A stretch of DNA of 64,000 nucleotides from Arachis hypogaea (taxonomy: Eukaryota; Streptophyta; Magnoliopsida; Fabales; Fabaceae). Positions 21,716 to 33,979 of the stretch are shown one piece after another. Below the pieces are notes generated by a model. The model made no database searches. It was not told where the DNA came from and was given only the letters and a program-made list of their open reading frames with translations. The stretch lies in NCBI RefSeq assembly GCF_003086295.3, contig NC_092048.1, positions 69,482,841 through 69,546,840 on the forward strand. The letters run 5' to 3'. Each line of letters starts with the position of its first letter. Position 1 is the stretch's first letter. The translations under genes were made by a program, and so were the position numbers.

Positions 21716-22347
21716 ATTTACATTCCTTACAATTTACTATGTTTTCCTTTTATGCCTTCCAAGTGTTTGATAAAATGCTTGGTTGGATTTTAGTGTAGAT
21801 TTTAGTGTTCTTGGCTTTGGTTGAGTAATTAGTGACACTTGAGTTATCTAATTCCCGTGTTGATTGATAATTAGACGTTGCTAATTGATTTGGATACCAC
21901 TAAAGCTAGTTTTTCCCTTGGGAGTTGGCTAGGACTTGTGGAATCAAATTAATTCATCCACTTGACTTTCTTCCATGGTTAGAGGTTAACTAAGTGATAG
22001 CAATGGATAATTGTGGTCAGAATTGAGAAGGATAACTAGGATAGGACTTCTAATTCTCATTCCTTGTCAGGAGCTTTCTAGTTGTTAGTTTATTTTCATT
22101 GCCATTTACCTTTCATGCCTCTTATCAAAAACCCCAAAACATGCTCCATAACCAATAACAAGGCACTTTATTGTAATTTCTAGGGAGAACTACCCGAGGT
22201 TTCAATACTTCGGTTTATAAATTTAGGGGTTTGTACTAGCGACAAACAAAATTTTTGTATGAAAGGACTATTGTTGGTTTAGAAACTATACTTTACAACG
22301 AGAATTCATTAGTAGAATTCTAGACCACACAAAGGTTCCGTTCATTA
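21716..22347 (+). repeat. 5' LTR of D1, right part (first 5 bp are the C1 target duplication)
   Basis: It continues the D LTR from CATTCCTTACAATTTAC to the end GTTCATTA, where other D copies read GTTCATCA. AAA and the PBS follow. Confidence 0.88.
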
Positions 22348-22350
22348 AAA

Positions 22351-22368
22351 TGGCGCCGTTGCCGGGGA
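22351..22368 (+). other. Primer-binding site of D1 (tRNA-Asp)
   Basis: Intact TGGCGCCGTTGCCGGGGA, three bases after the LTR. Confidence 0.9.
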
Positions 22369-22515
22369 GTTGCAATGGTGTTACATTATTGGTTATTGTA
22401 TATATGTGATATTGTGAATAGCTTGATTTTTGGATTGCTTGTTAGTTTTTGCTAGTTTTAGAATTTTGTTTCATTATCTCCTGTTAGCTTTTGTTTCTTA
22501 TTTTCACTTTTCACT

Positions 22516-24282
22516 ATGAATTCTCACTTTGGCTATGAGTGTGATTACAACTATGTTGTAGGAAATGGTAACTTCAATGAAGATGTGCATCAAGGATGGG
22601 ATAACCATAGGTGGGAGGAGCCATATGCATATGATCAATCCTCATGGCAACAACCTCCACCAATGCACTATGAAGAAGAGCCATTCTATGATGCATATCA
22701 ATCCAATGGCTATGGTGAATCCCCTTATGACTTCCAAGAACTACCACCATACACCTATGAGCCATATCCTCAACATAACCCTCAACCATAGTCATAAGCC
22801 CCTTCTTACCAACCATTTTCATATGACCCTAATCCATATCCATCCTACCAACAACCATATGAGCCATATGAACCATACATAGAGCCACTACTACTCCAAC
22901 ATCAATATTTTCAAGAACCACCCCCTCCATATTATTACCAAGATGAACCACCTCCAATACATAAAAACTTTCAACCATAAGATGAACTCTACTTTCCACC
23001 ACAACTTTACCTAAAAGAACCACCTTCTGACTATAATACCTTTTCCTCAAACAATGAATCCTCTCTTCTACCATCACCTCCCAATGAAGCCTTTATGCTA
23101 GAATTAAGGGATCTTGAATCTCATATCTTAAGGCAACACGAGGACGATGAAAAGAAATTTGAGGAGTTAAGAGCAAAAACGGCTATCATGGTAGAAGCCA
23201 TTGGAAACATAGTCTCATCCCGCCTAAGCCTATGCGATCAAGGCACATCCATTGTGGAATGTAGAGTAGCAACGAAGGAGCTTAGTGAGGGAGTGAACTT
23301 GAAGCTCCATGATGAAGAAGGGGAGTTAAAGCAAGAAATGCAACAAGAGGAGGAGGTAGAGATTATTGAACAAGAGGAAGAAGTAGTTGAAGACTTAGGA
23401 GATGCGAAACCACCTTGGGAGTCTAGGATTGGAGAAAACCCCTCCAAGATGATTGAATTTGATGCTAAGGAGGAATGTGTACAACCTCCAAGGCATATAT
23501 CTTTTGAAGAATTGGATGGGATAGAGCAAGAATTGAGTCCCCTTGGTGATGAAGATCAAGCATCAAGTCTTAGTGGTGAAGAATCCTTTGAGCATGAAGA
23601 ACCTTCTCCCAATGAGATGGAAAGCAATGTGGAGGTAAATGTCTCTCACCCTCCCATTTATGACTTGAGTAAGGGAAAAGAGTTAGATAAAAGTGTTAAA
23701 CAAAGGATTGAGATTAAGAGATCTTGTGAGGAGGTGGAGATCCTTAGAAAAAGGAGGATGGGAATTGAATATGCTTTAGCAAGACCCTTGGAATCGTCTT
23801 TACCTAGGTTGCCATCTACTCCTTCATTTGAGTGGGTGAAACTCATTTCTATTAGCTTTATTATCCCACTTGAATATGGTTTGCTTGAAACGGATGGCCA
23901 ACTTAGGATGCTTTGTGGGATGAAGCGTAAAAGAAAAATGTTTTGTGGTTGGCGTTGCAAATCAAGGCTCATTATGGTTGAAGCTTCAAAGAGCAAGGGT
24001 TGGACTAGTGCTCAATTGGATGGGTCTAGGAGAATAGTTTGGTGCTCCCATGAGAATTCATCTCTCTTGCCACCCGGAGGAAATCACCATGATCAACTCA
24101 AGGACGGGTGTGAAAACAAAGTGTGGGATCCCGGATCGCACAAGGAAGATCAACTTTGGGAGCCTATGGTTTGTGAAGAACTCCATCAAGGCTTGGAGTT
24201 ATTAACCTTGAATGATGAAGCACAATGGAAGTCCAAGCATTGGTGGATGCTCAAGGATGGATTCAAGCACAAGCCACCTTGA
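22516..24282 (+). pseudogene. ORF1 of D1: unrecognised conserved protein, nearly intact
   Basis: About 588 codons in one frame from the MNSHFGYECDYNYVVGN start. Stops lie at 22789 (TAG), 22795 (TAA) and 22978 (TAA), all in the Pro/Tyr-rich N-terminal third. The stretch from 23095 to 24282 (395 codons) is uninterrupted. It has an N-terminal Tyr/Pro/His-rich tail, then a helical part with LESHILRQHEDDEKKFEELR, a strongly acidic middle, and a C-terminal domain with FEWVKLISISFIIPLEYGLL, ETDGQLRMLCGMKRKRKMF, GWRCKSRLIMVEAS, NGSRR/DGSRR, and HWWMLKDGFKHKPP at the end. No gag, protease or RT motif is visible. The C-terminal domain is the part best conserved among B, D1, D2 and F. A function in packaging or particle interaction is only a guess. 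Confidence 0.82.
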
Positions 24283-24331
24283 CGAGGAGCTCCCCATAAG
24301 TCCAACTTAAGGACAATAAACAAAAGTGCTA

Positions 24332-24349
24332 GGTGGGAGACACCCCACC
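24332..24349 (+). promoter_or_regulatory. Hairpin GGTGGG-AGACAC-CCCACC after D1 ORF1
   Basis: A 6-bp perfect stem with loop AGACAC, 50 nt after the ORF1 stop, followed by ATGGTAAC. D2 has an identical copy. Confidence 0.62.
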
Positions 24350-26034
24350 ATGGTAACATCTTTTCATTTTTTCCTTTTGTACATATTGGTAAAATAAGTT
24401 TAATTTCATGTTTTGTTTGATTAGTTGAGTTTAATTGGGAGTCTAGTAGGTTAAATAAGGTTTTATTATGTTTTGGTAGCTGTTTGGAGGTTTGCAATGC
24501 TTGGTTTGGTGCAAAAACAAAGAAAAATTTGGAAAAACAGAGCACCACCCACGCGCACGCGCACTTCACGCATACACATGAATCAAGTATTTTCGGCCAT
24601 CCATGTGCACGCATCATGTATGCAAACGCGTGGATTGAATTTTTCCACTTCCCATACATTCACCCGAGAGTTGTGCCTGAAGTGTGCCAAATTTGTGCCC
24701 CAGGGCACGCGAACGCGTACCTTGCGCGTCCGCGTCGACTCTCTGCCTTGCCATGCACGCGTACGTGCACTGCACACGTACACGTCGCTTCCATTTTCAT
24801 CAATCCACGCTTACGCGCACATGACGCGCACGCATGGATTGCCTTGTTACACTCACCTTCTTTTCTTCTCCTCTTTCCATTTCTTTCCTTCTTTTCTTCT
24901 CTTTCTACCCTTCAATCATCATCCAACACTACCAAGCATCATATAACACCATTTCTTTTAGTTAGTTAGTTTGTTTAATTTTTTTTCCATTATAAGTATT
25001 GGATTACTAATCTTATTTACTGTTTACTACTGCTGCTTATTGATAGGATGTTAGTTTAACATCATTGATGTTAATTGTCATTGTTGGATTCTTTGTTGAG
25101 GTTATATTTGGTTACTTGGTTCGGAACTTTTCATGTTTAATACTTTTGAATACCAAGTACATGTTACATTGCCTTCATGCTTCTTAACTCTTTTGAATTG
25201 CATATTTTGGCCACCATGCATTCATCATCTATTGTTAGGCAATTGTATATTATCATTGATTTTTTTTAGGTGATGCTTGTTTATGGTTTACCCTTATTCA
25301 CGTCACTTATTTCATGCACTGAGATTGTGAAATTGTGAAATTGGATCGAAAGCTTACCTAGTGATATATTTTTTAGCTTTGTAAAGCTTTGTGGGCCATG
25401 CTTGCTATGTGATTGATTCCCACTTCTACATCCTTTTTCTTAAGTTCCATAGCATCCATGTGTTTCACCTCTATGTCACTTAGGTGTTGCAACAACTTCA
25501 ATATGTGTCATTGTTTGATGTGTGAGCTCTCTAGATCATTTTGTTCATCAAATTTACTTACACATCAATCAATGTCCATGCATTATCCAATTTCACAATT
25601 GCTTGATTTTTGCTTGAATGCTTTTATGCTTTTTCACTACTTGTTGGGTTGTTTTAGCCTACAAGCCTTTTAAAGTATCTCAAGCATACTAGAATGACTG
25701 AAGTGCATGTCTTCTTTTGTGCAATAGTGACATAACTTTTTATACCAGTGTGTGTGTGTTCTAAACTGCGCGCAATTTTAGAACCCACACACCTATTTTT
25801 CATCAATGTCACACTAATTCACTCACTCCATTCTAGTGATTCACCTCATTCCAACAATTCACGCTTCGTTGCTTTTGTATTTTCTCATCTTACGGTGTTT
25901 ATTTTGTTTTTCATGATTGATGCACCATAAGCAAAAATGGAAGCGGCGGGAGGAAAAACACGCAGCAACCGGTTGACCTACCAGCTGAAGGTAGCAACTC
26001 GGAAAGTCGCCGTACCCCCTTGCTCATCTTTGAG
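24350..26034 (+). other. Non-coding block of D1 with vestigial 3' ORF
   Basis: 24545-24835 is a CGCG/ACGCGT palindrome cluster. 24840-25910 is T-rich. At about 25915-26034 a short piece matches the 3' ORF start region (in D2 a TTTCAG/GATGAATCATC start is kept at 39076), but the body of the ORF is absent. So D elements have lost the 3' protein that B retains. Confidence 0.55.
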
Positions 26035-26072
26035 TGCACCGAGGACGGTGCAAACTTTTAAGTGTGGGGAGG
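26035..26072 (+). promoter_or_regulatory. AGGA-loop hairpin plus PPT-like motif, internal copy in D1
   Basis: TGCACCG (26035-26041), AGGA, CGGTGCA (26046-26052), 7-bp perfect stem; then TAAGTGTGGGGAGG from 26059. Confidence 0.7.
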
Positions 26073-27513
26073 TCGTCCGACTATTCGGCATTTTTGGGTA
26101 ACAAGTTTCTAATCCCAATACTTTTTCATTTCATTTTAAGGACTTTTAGATTTTTTTGTTGCATTTCATATGTATATATTAAGCTTAGTCAAAATCATGA
26201 TATTTTCCAAGGATATATCTATAGGGCACCCCAATTGAAAAAAAAATTCTTAGAACTTGCTTGAATTATATACTTTGTAGAACATGATTTTTGAGCTAAG
26301 AACACAAGCATGTGAGGTTTAAGCCTAATTGTGTGGTTACATCATATATAACCACTTATTTTCATTCTTGTGTGCATTATTCTCTTCCTATGATTGTGAT
26401 CTTTGATTTGTTTAATTCTATATGTCCATTATTTTGTGTATACATGCATTTATATGATTGAGGCCATTGTTCAAATAGCTCACTTACCCAAATAAGCCTA
26501 CCTTTTATCTTCCGTTGATAACCAATTTGAGCCTATGCTTAACCCATTTGTTCTTAATTGTAGCACATTACAAGCCTAAGTGAAAAATAATAAATATCCC
26601 TTAATTTGGATCTTTGATTAACTTAGGCTAGTGAGAGTATTTATCATTTGATTTTGGGAGAGTTGGGAACATTGGGTAGAGATAAAAGTGTGTTTTTGTA
26701 TTTGTGTTGAGAATCTTGGGAATTGGGTATATACTCATGTATTAATCATGTGTAAACCATATGCATTGATGTTCTTGTATATATATTTTAGTTTGAAAAG
26801 AAAAAAAATATTTAATGAAAAAAATAATAATAATAATAAAAAATAAAGACAAAGAATTACAATAAAAAGGGGACAAAATGTCCCAAAGCAAGGTTCAATA
26901 AAAGTCAATGCATATGGGTGGTGATAAAAAAAAAAGAGAATACATGAGTGTGTGAAAAGTGAAGAATGGGTAGTTAGGTTTGTTTAGAATTGTATAGGTT
27001 GTCATAGGTTAGGTGGGAAGTTTAAGCTAATCAAAGATTCAAATTTCAAGTCCACTTGACCAAATATGCATCCTACCTTGAACCTAACCCCATTACAACC
27101 TACGGGAAATCCTCATGATATTTGTATGCATGCATGAAATAACTGTTGATTGTTAGATGAAAAACAAATCTTGGAAAACATAATTAGAGGAGAATTGAGT
27201 AAATCAACCCCATACACTTGAGCGACTAGAGCGGATACACATCCGGTGAGGGTTCGATTCCTCAATTACATGTTTCAACCCATGATCATCTCTTTTCTTG
27301 CAAGTTTTTAAAATCATTTTAATAATTCAATTCAATTGTAGGTTGAGTGATTGCTATTGCCTTAGCCCTTGTGTTTGTATATGTATTTTTGGGAATTGAT
27401 TTATTTTGGCTAAGTGGATGCATTCATGTAGATAGATTGCATATAGATAGGTTGCATGTAGTTAGTTTGCATTGAATAAATGTTGATGTCCCTTTGCTTC
27501 TTTCTTGATTTTA
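26073..27513 (+). other. 3' non-coding region of D1
   Basis: AT-rich with an (AAT)n tract near 26826. No gene. A GGTTCGATTCC word (RNA polymerase III B-box match) lies near 27251. The part from about 26846 onward is the one amplified in the tandem array. Confidence 0.6.
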
Positions 27514-30500
27514 GCATGAGGACATGCATAGTTTAAGTGTGGGGAGACTTGATAAACCCAGATTTTGTGATTTATCTTATGCTTATTTTGGGGGGATTTT
27601 ATCACCTTTTCTCATATTTATTCAATAAAATAGCATGGTCTTGTAATTCTCCCTAGAATTGTGCTTAAATGTGAAAATATACTTTTTAGGCCCTAAAATT
27701 GGTAATTTTAATTCACTTTAATTCCATTCGATGCCTTGATGTATTTTTTGAGTGATTTCAGGTTCATAGGGCAAGTATTGGATGGAAGAAGTGAGGAGAA
27801 AATCATGCAAAGTGGGAGAACTCATGAAGAAATGAAGGAATCGTAAAGCTATCAAATCTGACCTCTTCGCACTCAACCGACCATAACATGAGCTACAGAG
27901 GTCCAAATGAGGCGGTTCCAGTTGCATTGGAAAGCTAACATCCGGGGCTTCGAAGTGATATAAAATTTTTCGTATGTTACTTCGCGCTCAGGGGAGCGCA
28001 CGCGCCATGTACGCGTGCGCGCCGATGCTTCCCGTGGCCCACTAAACTGAAAGACACAAAAAAAAGAAGAGAAAGACAAAGAATTGAAATAAAAAGGGGA
28101 CAAAATGCCCCAAAGTAAGGTTCAATAAAAGTCAATGCATATGGGTGGTGATAAAAAAGAGAATGCGTGTGTGAAAAAGTGAAGAATGGGTAGTTAGGTT
28201 TGTTTAGAATTGTATAGGTTATCATAGGTTAGGTGGGAAGTTTAAGTTAATCAAAGATTCAAATTTCAAGCCCACTTGACCATATGCATCCTACCTTGAC
28301 CCTAACCCCATTACAACCTATGGAAAGTCCTCATGATATTTGTATGCATGCATGAAATAATTGTTGATTGTTAGATGAAAAACAAATCTTGGAAAACATA
28401 ATTAGAGGAGAATTGAGTAAATCAACCCCATACACTTGAGCGACTAGAGCGGATACACATCCGGTGAGGGTTCGATTCCTCAATTACATGTTTCAACCCA
28501 TGATCATCTCTTTTCTTGCAAGTTTGTAAAATCTTTTTAATAATTCAATTCAATTGTGGGTTGAGTGATTGCTATTGCCTTAGCCCTTGTGTTTGTATAT
28601 GTATTCTTGGGAATTGATTTATTTTGACTAAGTGGATACATTCATGTAGATAGATTGCATATAGATAGGTTGCATGTAGTTAGTTTGCATTGAATAAATG
28701 TTGATGTCCCTTTGCTTCTTTCTTGATTTTAGCATGAGGACATGCATAGTTTAAGTGTGGGGAGACTTGATAAACCCAGATTTTGTGATTTATCTTATGC
28801 TTATTTTGGGGGATTTTATCACCTTTTCTCACATTTATTCAATAAAATAGCATGGTCCTGTAATTCTCCCTAGAATTGTGCTTAAATGTGAAAATATGCA
28901 TTTTAGGCCCTAAAATTGGTAATTTTAATTCACTTTAATTCCATTCGATGTCTTGATATATTTGTTGAGTGATTTCAGGTTCATAGGGCAAGTATTGGAT
29001 GGAAGAAGTGAGGAGAAAAACATGCAAAGTGGGAGAACTCATGAAGAAATGAAGGAATCGTAAAGCTATCAAATCCGACCTCTTCGCACTCAATCGACCA
29101 TAACATGAGCTATAGAGATCCAAATGAGGCGGTTCTAGTTGCATTGGAAAGCTAACATCCGGGGCTTCAAAATGATATAAAAGTTTTCATATGTTACTTC
29201 GCGTTCAGGGGAGCACACGCGCCATGTACGCGTGCGCGCCGATGCTGTCCGTGGGCCACTAAAGTGAAAGACACAAAAAAAAAGAAGAGAAAGACAAAGA
29301 ATTGAAATAAAAAGGGGACAAAATGCCCCAAAGTAAGGTTCAATAAAAGTCAATGCATATGGGTGGTGATAAAAAAGAGAATGCATGAGTGTGTGAAAAA
29401 GTGAAGAATGGGTAGTTAGGTTTGTTTAGAATTGTATAGGTTATCATAGGTTAGGTGGGAAGTTTAAGTTAATCAAAGATTCAAATTTCAAGCCCACTTG
29501 ACCATATGCATCCTACATTGACCCTAACCCCATTACAACCTATGGAAAGTCCTCATGATATTTGTATGCATGCATGAAATAATTGTTGATTGTTAGATGA
29601 AAAACAAATCTTGGAAAACATGATTAGGGGAGGATTGAGTGAATCAACCCAATACACTTGAGTGACTAGAGCAGATACACATCCGATGAGGGTTCGATTG
29701 CCCAATTACATGTTTCCACCCATAATCATCTCTTTTCTCGCAAGTTTGTAAAATCTTTTTAATAAATCAATTCAATTGTGGGTTGAGTGATTGCTATTTC
29801 CTTAGCCCTTGTGTTTGTATATGTATTCTTGGGAATTGATTTATTTTGACTAAGTGGATGCATTCATGTAGATAGATTGCATATAGATAGGTTGCATGTA
29901 GTTAGTTTGCATTGAATAAATGTTGATGTCCCTTTGCTTCTTTCTTGATTTTAGCATGAGGACATGCATAGTTTATGTGTGGGGAGACTTGATAAACCCA
30001 GATTTTGTGATTTATCTTATGCTTATTTTGGGAGATTTTATCACCTTTTCTCACATTTATTCAATAAAATAGCATGGTCTTGTAATTCTCCCTAGAATTG
30101 TGCTTAAATGTGAAAATATGCTTTTTAGGCCCTAAAATTGGTAATTTTAATTCACTTTAATTCCATTCGATGCCTTGATGTATTTTTTGAGTGATTTCAG
30201 GTTCATAGGGCAAGTATTGGATGGAAGAATTGAGGAGAAAAGCATGCAAAGTGGGAGAACTCATGAAGAAATGAAGGAACCGTAAAGCTATCAAATCCGA
30301 CCTCTTCGCACTCAATCGACCATAACATGAGCTACAGAGGTCCAAATGAGGCTGTTCTAGTTGCGTTGGAAAGCTAACATCCGGGGCTTCAAAATAATAT
30401 AAAATTTTTCATATGTTACTTCGTGATCAGGGGCGCGCCCGCGCCATGTACGCGTGCGCGCCGATGCTGTTCGTGGCCCACTAAACTGAAAGACACAAAA

Positions 30501-32434
30501 AAAATGAAGAGAGAGACAAAGAATTGAAATAAAAAGGGGACAAAATGCCCCAAAGCAAGGTTCATTAAAAGTCAATGCATATGGGTGGTGATAAAAAAGA
30601 GAATGCATGAGTGTGTGAAAAAGTGAAGAATGGGTAGTTAGGTTTGTTTAGAATTGTATAGGTTATCATAGGTTAGGTGGGAAGTTTAAGTTAATCAACA
30701 AATTCAAATTTCAAGCCCACTTCAGCATATGCATCCTACCTTGACCCTAACCCCATTACAACCTATGGGAAGTTCTCATGATATTTGTATGCATGCATGA
30801 AATAATTGTTGATTGTTAGATGAAAAACAAATCTTGGAAAACATGATTAGGGGAGGATTGAGTGAATCAACCCCATACACTTGAGTGACTAGAGCAGATA
30901 CACATCCGATGAGGGTTTGATTGCTCAATTACATGTTTCCACCCATGATCATCTCTTTTCTTGCAAGTTTGTAAAATCTTTTTAATAATTCAATTCAATT
31001 GTGGGTTGAGTGATTGCTATTGCCTTAGCCCTTGTGTTTGTATGTGTATTCTTGGGAATTGATTTATTTTGACTAAGTGAATGCATTCATGTAAATAGAT
31101 TGCATATAGATAGGTTGCATGTAGTTAGTTTACATTGAATAAATGTTGATGTCCCTTTGCTTCTTTCTTGATTTTAGCAGAGGACATGCATAGTTTAAGT
31201 GTTGGGAGACTTGATAAACCCAGATTTTGTGATTTATCTTATGCTTATTTTGGGGGATTTTATCACCTTTTCTTACATTTATTCAATGAAATAGCATGGT
31301 CTTGTAATTCTCCCTTGATTTGTGCTTAAATGTGAAAATATGCTTTTTAGGCCCTAAAATTGGTAATTTTAATTCACTTTAATTCCATTCGATGCCTTGA
31401 TGTATTTGTTGAGTGATTTCAGGTTCATAGGGCAAGTATTGGATGGAAGAAGTGAGGAGAAAAGCATGCAAAGTGGGAGAACTCATGAAGAAATGAAGGA
31501 ACCGTAAAGCTGTCAAATCTGACCTCTTCGCACTCAATCGACCATAACATGAGCTATAGAGGTCCAAATGAGGCGGTTCCAGTTGCATTGGAAAGCTAAC
31601 AACTGGGGCTTCGAAATGATATAAAATTATTCATATGTTACTTCGTGCTCATGGGCACGCACGCGCCATGTACACGTGCGCGCCGATGCTGTCCATGGGC
31701 CACTAAAGTGAAAGACACAAAAAAAAAAGAAGAGAAAGACAAAGAATTGAAATAAAAAGGGGACAAAATGCCCCAAAGCAAGGTTCAATAAAAGTCAATG
31801 CATATAGGTGATGATAAAAAAGAGAATGCATGAGTGTGTGAAAAAGTGAAGAATGGGTAGATAGGTTTGTTTAGAATTGTATAGGTTGTCATAGGTTAGG
31901 TGGGAAATTTAAGTTAATCAAAGATTCAAATTTTAAGCCCACTTGACCATATGCATCCTACCTTGACCCTAACTCCATTACAACCTATGGGAAGTCCTCA
32001 TGATATTTGTATGCATGCATGAAATAATTGTTGATTGTTAGATGAAAAACAAATCTTGGAAAACATGATTAGGGGAGGATTGAGTGAATCAACCCCATAC
32101 ACTTGAGTGACTAGAGCAGATACACATCCGATGAGGGTTCGATTGCTCAATTACATGTTTCCACCCATGATCGTCTCTTTTCTTGCAAGTTTGTAAAATC
32201 TTTTTAATAATTCAATTCAATTGTGGGTTGAGTGATTGCTATTGCCTTATCCCTTGTGTTTGTATATGTATTCTTGGGAATTGATTTATTTTGACTAAGT
32301 GGATGCATTCATGTAGATAGATTGCATATAGATAGGTTGCATGTAGTTAGTTTGCATTGAATAAATGTTGATGTCCCTTTGCTTCTTTCTTGATTTTAGC
32401 ATGAGGACATGCTTAGTTTAAGTGTGGGGAGACT
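26846..32434 (+). repeat. Tandem array of about 1.22-kb units made of internal 3' end plus LTR start
   Basis: Truncated LTR starts occur at 27550, 28768, 29990 and 31212, before the full LTR at 32435. Each truncated LTR stops after about 500 bp at the same point (ACTAAASTGAAA) and jumps back into the 3' internal region (GACACAAAAAA...AGACAAAGAATTG). Junctions are at 28053, 29270, 30492 and 31714, so units are 1217, 1222 and 1222 bp. Each unit holds the hairpin, polypurine tract and LTR U3 start; in the third the hairpin is damaged. Units from 29270 onward share variants (ATTAGGGGAGGATTGAGTG) not found in the first two. Confidence 0.92.
27514..27549 (+). promoter_or_regulatory. AGGA-loop hairpin plus polypurine tract of D1
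   Basis: GCATG (27514-27518), AGGA, CATGC (27523-27527); then TAAGTGTGGGGAGACT (27534-27549) running into the LTR start TGATAAACCC. Confidence 0.7.
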
Positions 32435-33971
32435 TGATAAACCCCGATTTTGTGATTTATCTTATGCTTATTTTGGGGGATTTTATCACCTTTTCTCACA
32501 TTTATTCAATAAAATAGCATGGTCTTGTAATTCTCCCTTGAATTGTGCTTAAATGTGAAAATATGCTTTTTAGGCCCTAAAATTGGTAATTTTAATTCAC
32601 TTTAATTCCATTCGATGCCTTGATGTATTTGTTGATTGATTTCAGGTTCATAGGGCAAGTATTGGATGGAAGAAGTGAGGAGAAAAGCATGCAAAGTGGG
32701 AGAACTCATGAAGAAATGAAGGAACCGTAAAGCTGTCAAATCCGACCTCTTCGTACTCAATCGACCATAACATGAGCTACAGAAGTCCAAATGAGGTGGT
32801 TTCAGTTGCGTTGGAAAGCTAACATCCGGGGCTTCAAAATGATATAAAATTCGTCATATGTCACTTCGTTCTCAGGGGCGCGCAAGCGCCATGTACGCGT
32901 GCGCGCCGATGCTGTCCGTGGCCCACTAAAGTGAAATCGCCCCCAGCGATTTCTGAAGCACTTTGGACCCAACCCAACTCATTTCTAATGCTATTTCATG
33001 CAGAATTCAAGCTTGGGCAAAGGGGGAGCAATTGTTTGATAGTATAGCATCATGTAGTTTAGTTTCTAGAGAGAGAAGCTCCCTCTTCTCTCTAGAATTA
33101 GGTTAGGTTATTCCATCTTAGATCTAGGTTTAATTCATGCTTTGATTTACCTTTCCTTTACAATTTTTTGTTCCTCTACTCTTTCTCTTTCTAATTTTGT
33201 ATTTCATTCTTGTAATTGCCTACTTTGTTGTTGATGCACTCTTTCTTCTTCTATTTTCTTTTAATACAATTTATGATTCATGTTCTTTTATTATTGATTT
33301 GATTTATTGTCGTTTAATTCCTTGCAATTGAGTAGTATAGATTTACTTTCCTTGCAATTTACTATGTTTTCCTTTTATGCCTTCCAATTGTTTGATAAAA
33401 TGCTTGGTTGGATTTTAGTGTATATTTCAGTGTTCTGGGCTTTGGTAGAGTAATTAGTGACGCTTGAGTTATCTAATTCCCATGTTGATTGATAATTAGA
33501 TGTTGCTAATTGATTTGGATACCACTAAAGCTAGTCTTTCCCTTGGGAGTTGGCTAGGACTTGTGGAATCAAATTAATTCATCCACTTGACTTTCCTCCA
33601 TGGTTAGAGGTTAACTAAGTGATAGCAATGGATAATTGTGGTCACAATTGAGAAGGATAACTAGGATAGGACTTCTAATTCTCATTCCTTGTCAAGAGCT
33701 TTCTAGTTGTTAGTTTATTTTCATTGCCATTTACATTCCATGCCTCTTATCAAAAACCCCAAAACATACCTCATAACCAATAACAAGACACTTTATTGCA
33801 ATTCCTAGGGAGAACGACCCGAGGTTCCAATACTTCGGTTTATAAATTTAGGGGTTTGTACTAGTGAGAAACAAATTTTTTGTATGAAAGGACTATTGTT
33901 GGTCTAGAAACTATACTTTACAACGAGAATTCATTAGTGGAATTCTAGACCACACAAAGGTTCCATCATCA
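32435..33971 (+). repeat. Full-length D LTR closing the array (3' LTR of D1)
   Basis: 1537 bp, TGATAAACCCCG to CATCATCA. It is followed by 8 bp (AAATGATT) and then the next LTR. R hairpin at 33065-33096. Confidence 0.85.
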
Positions 33972-33979
33972 AAATGATT

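Larger units (their letters stand above)
9920..33971 (+). mobile_element. Element D1: non-autonomous LTR element inserted in the 3' ORF of B, later split by C1
   Basis: Its 5' LTR is 9920-10834 plus 21721-22347, with C1 inserted in it. PBS (22351), ORF1 (22516-24282), non-coding 3' region, a tandem array of the internal-end/LTR-start junction (to 32434) and a full-length LTR (32435-33971) follow. It has no pol. The 5' LTR and the 32435 LTR look about 8% different by eye over the first 250 bp, more than expected for a young pair, so the right part may come from another copy. No clear matching target duplication was found. Confidence 0.75.

Noticed and set aside
24473..24969. Overlapping open frames of about 160 codons rich in Arg/His/Thr
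   Set aside because: They result from the CGCG palindrome cluster, which is open in several frames; the D2 copy does not keep a consistent product.
26034..26264. 76-codon frame across the D1 internal hairpin
   Set aside because: It overlaps the hairpin/PPT-like module and has no conserved counterpart in B; likely chance.
27220..27290. Functional tRNA gene
   Set aside because: Only a B-box/T-arm-like part is present; no acceptor or anticodon stem could be built.
27718..32790. Recurrent minus-strand 60-80 codon frames in the D array
   Set aside because: They repeat because the DNA unit repeats; they are antisense to the LTR, without start context or conserved coding bias.
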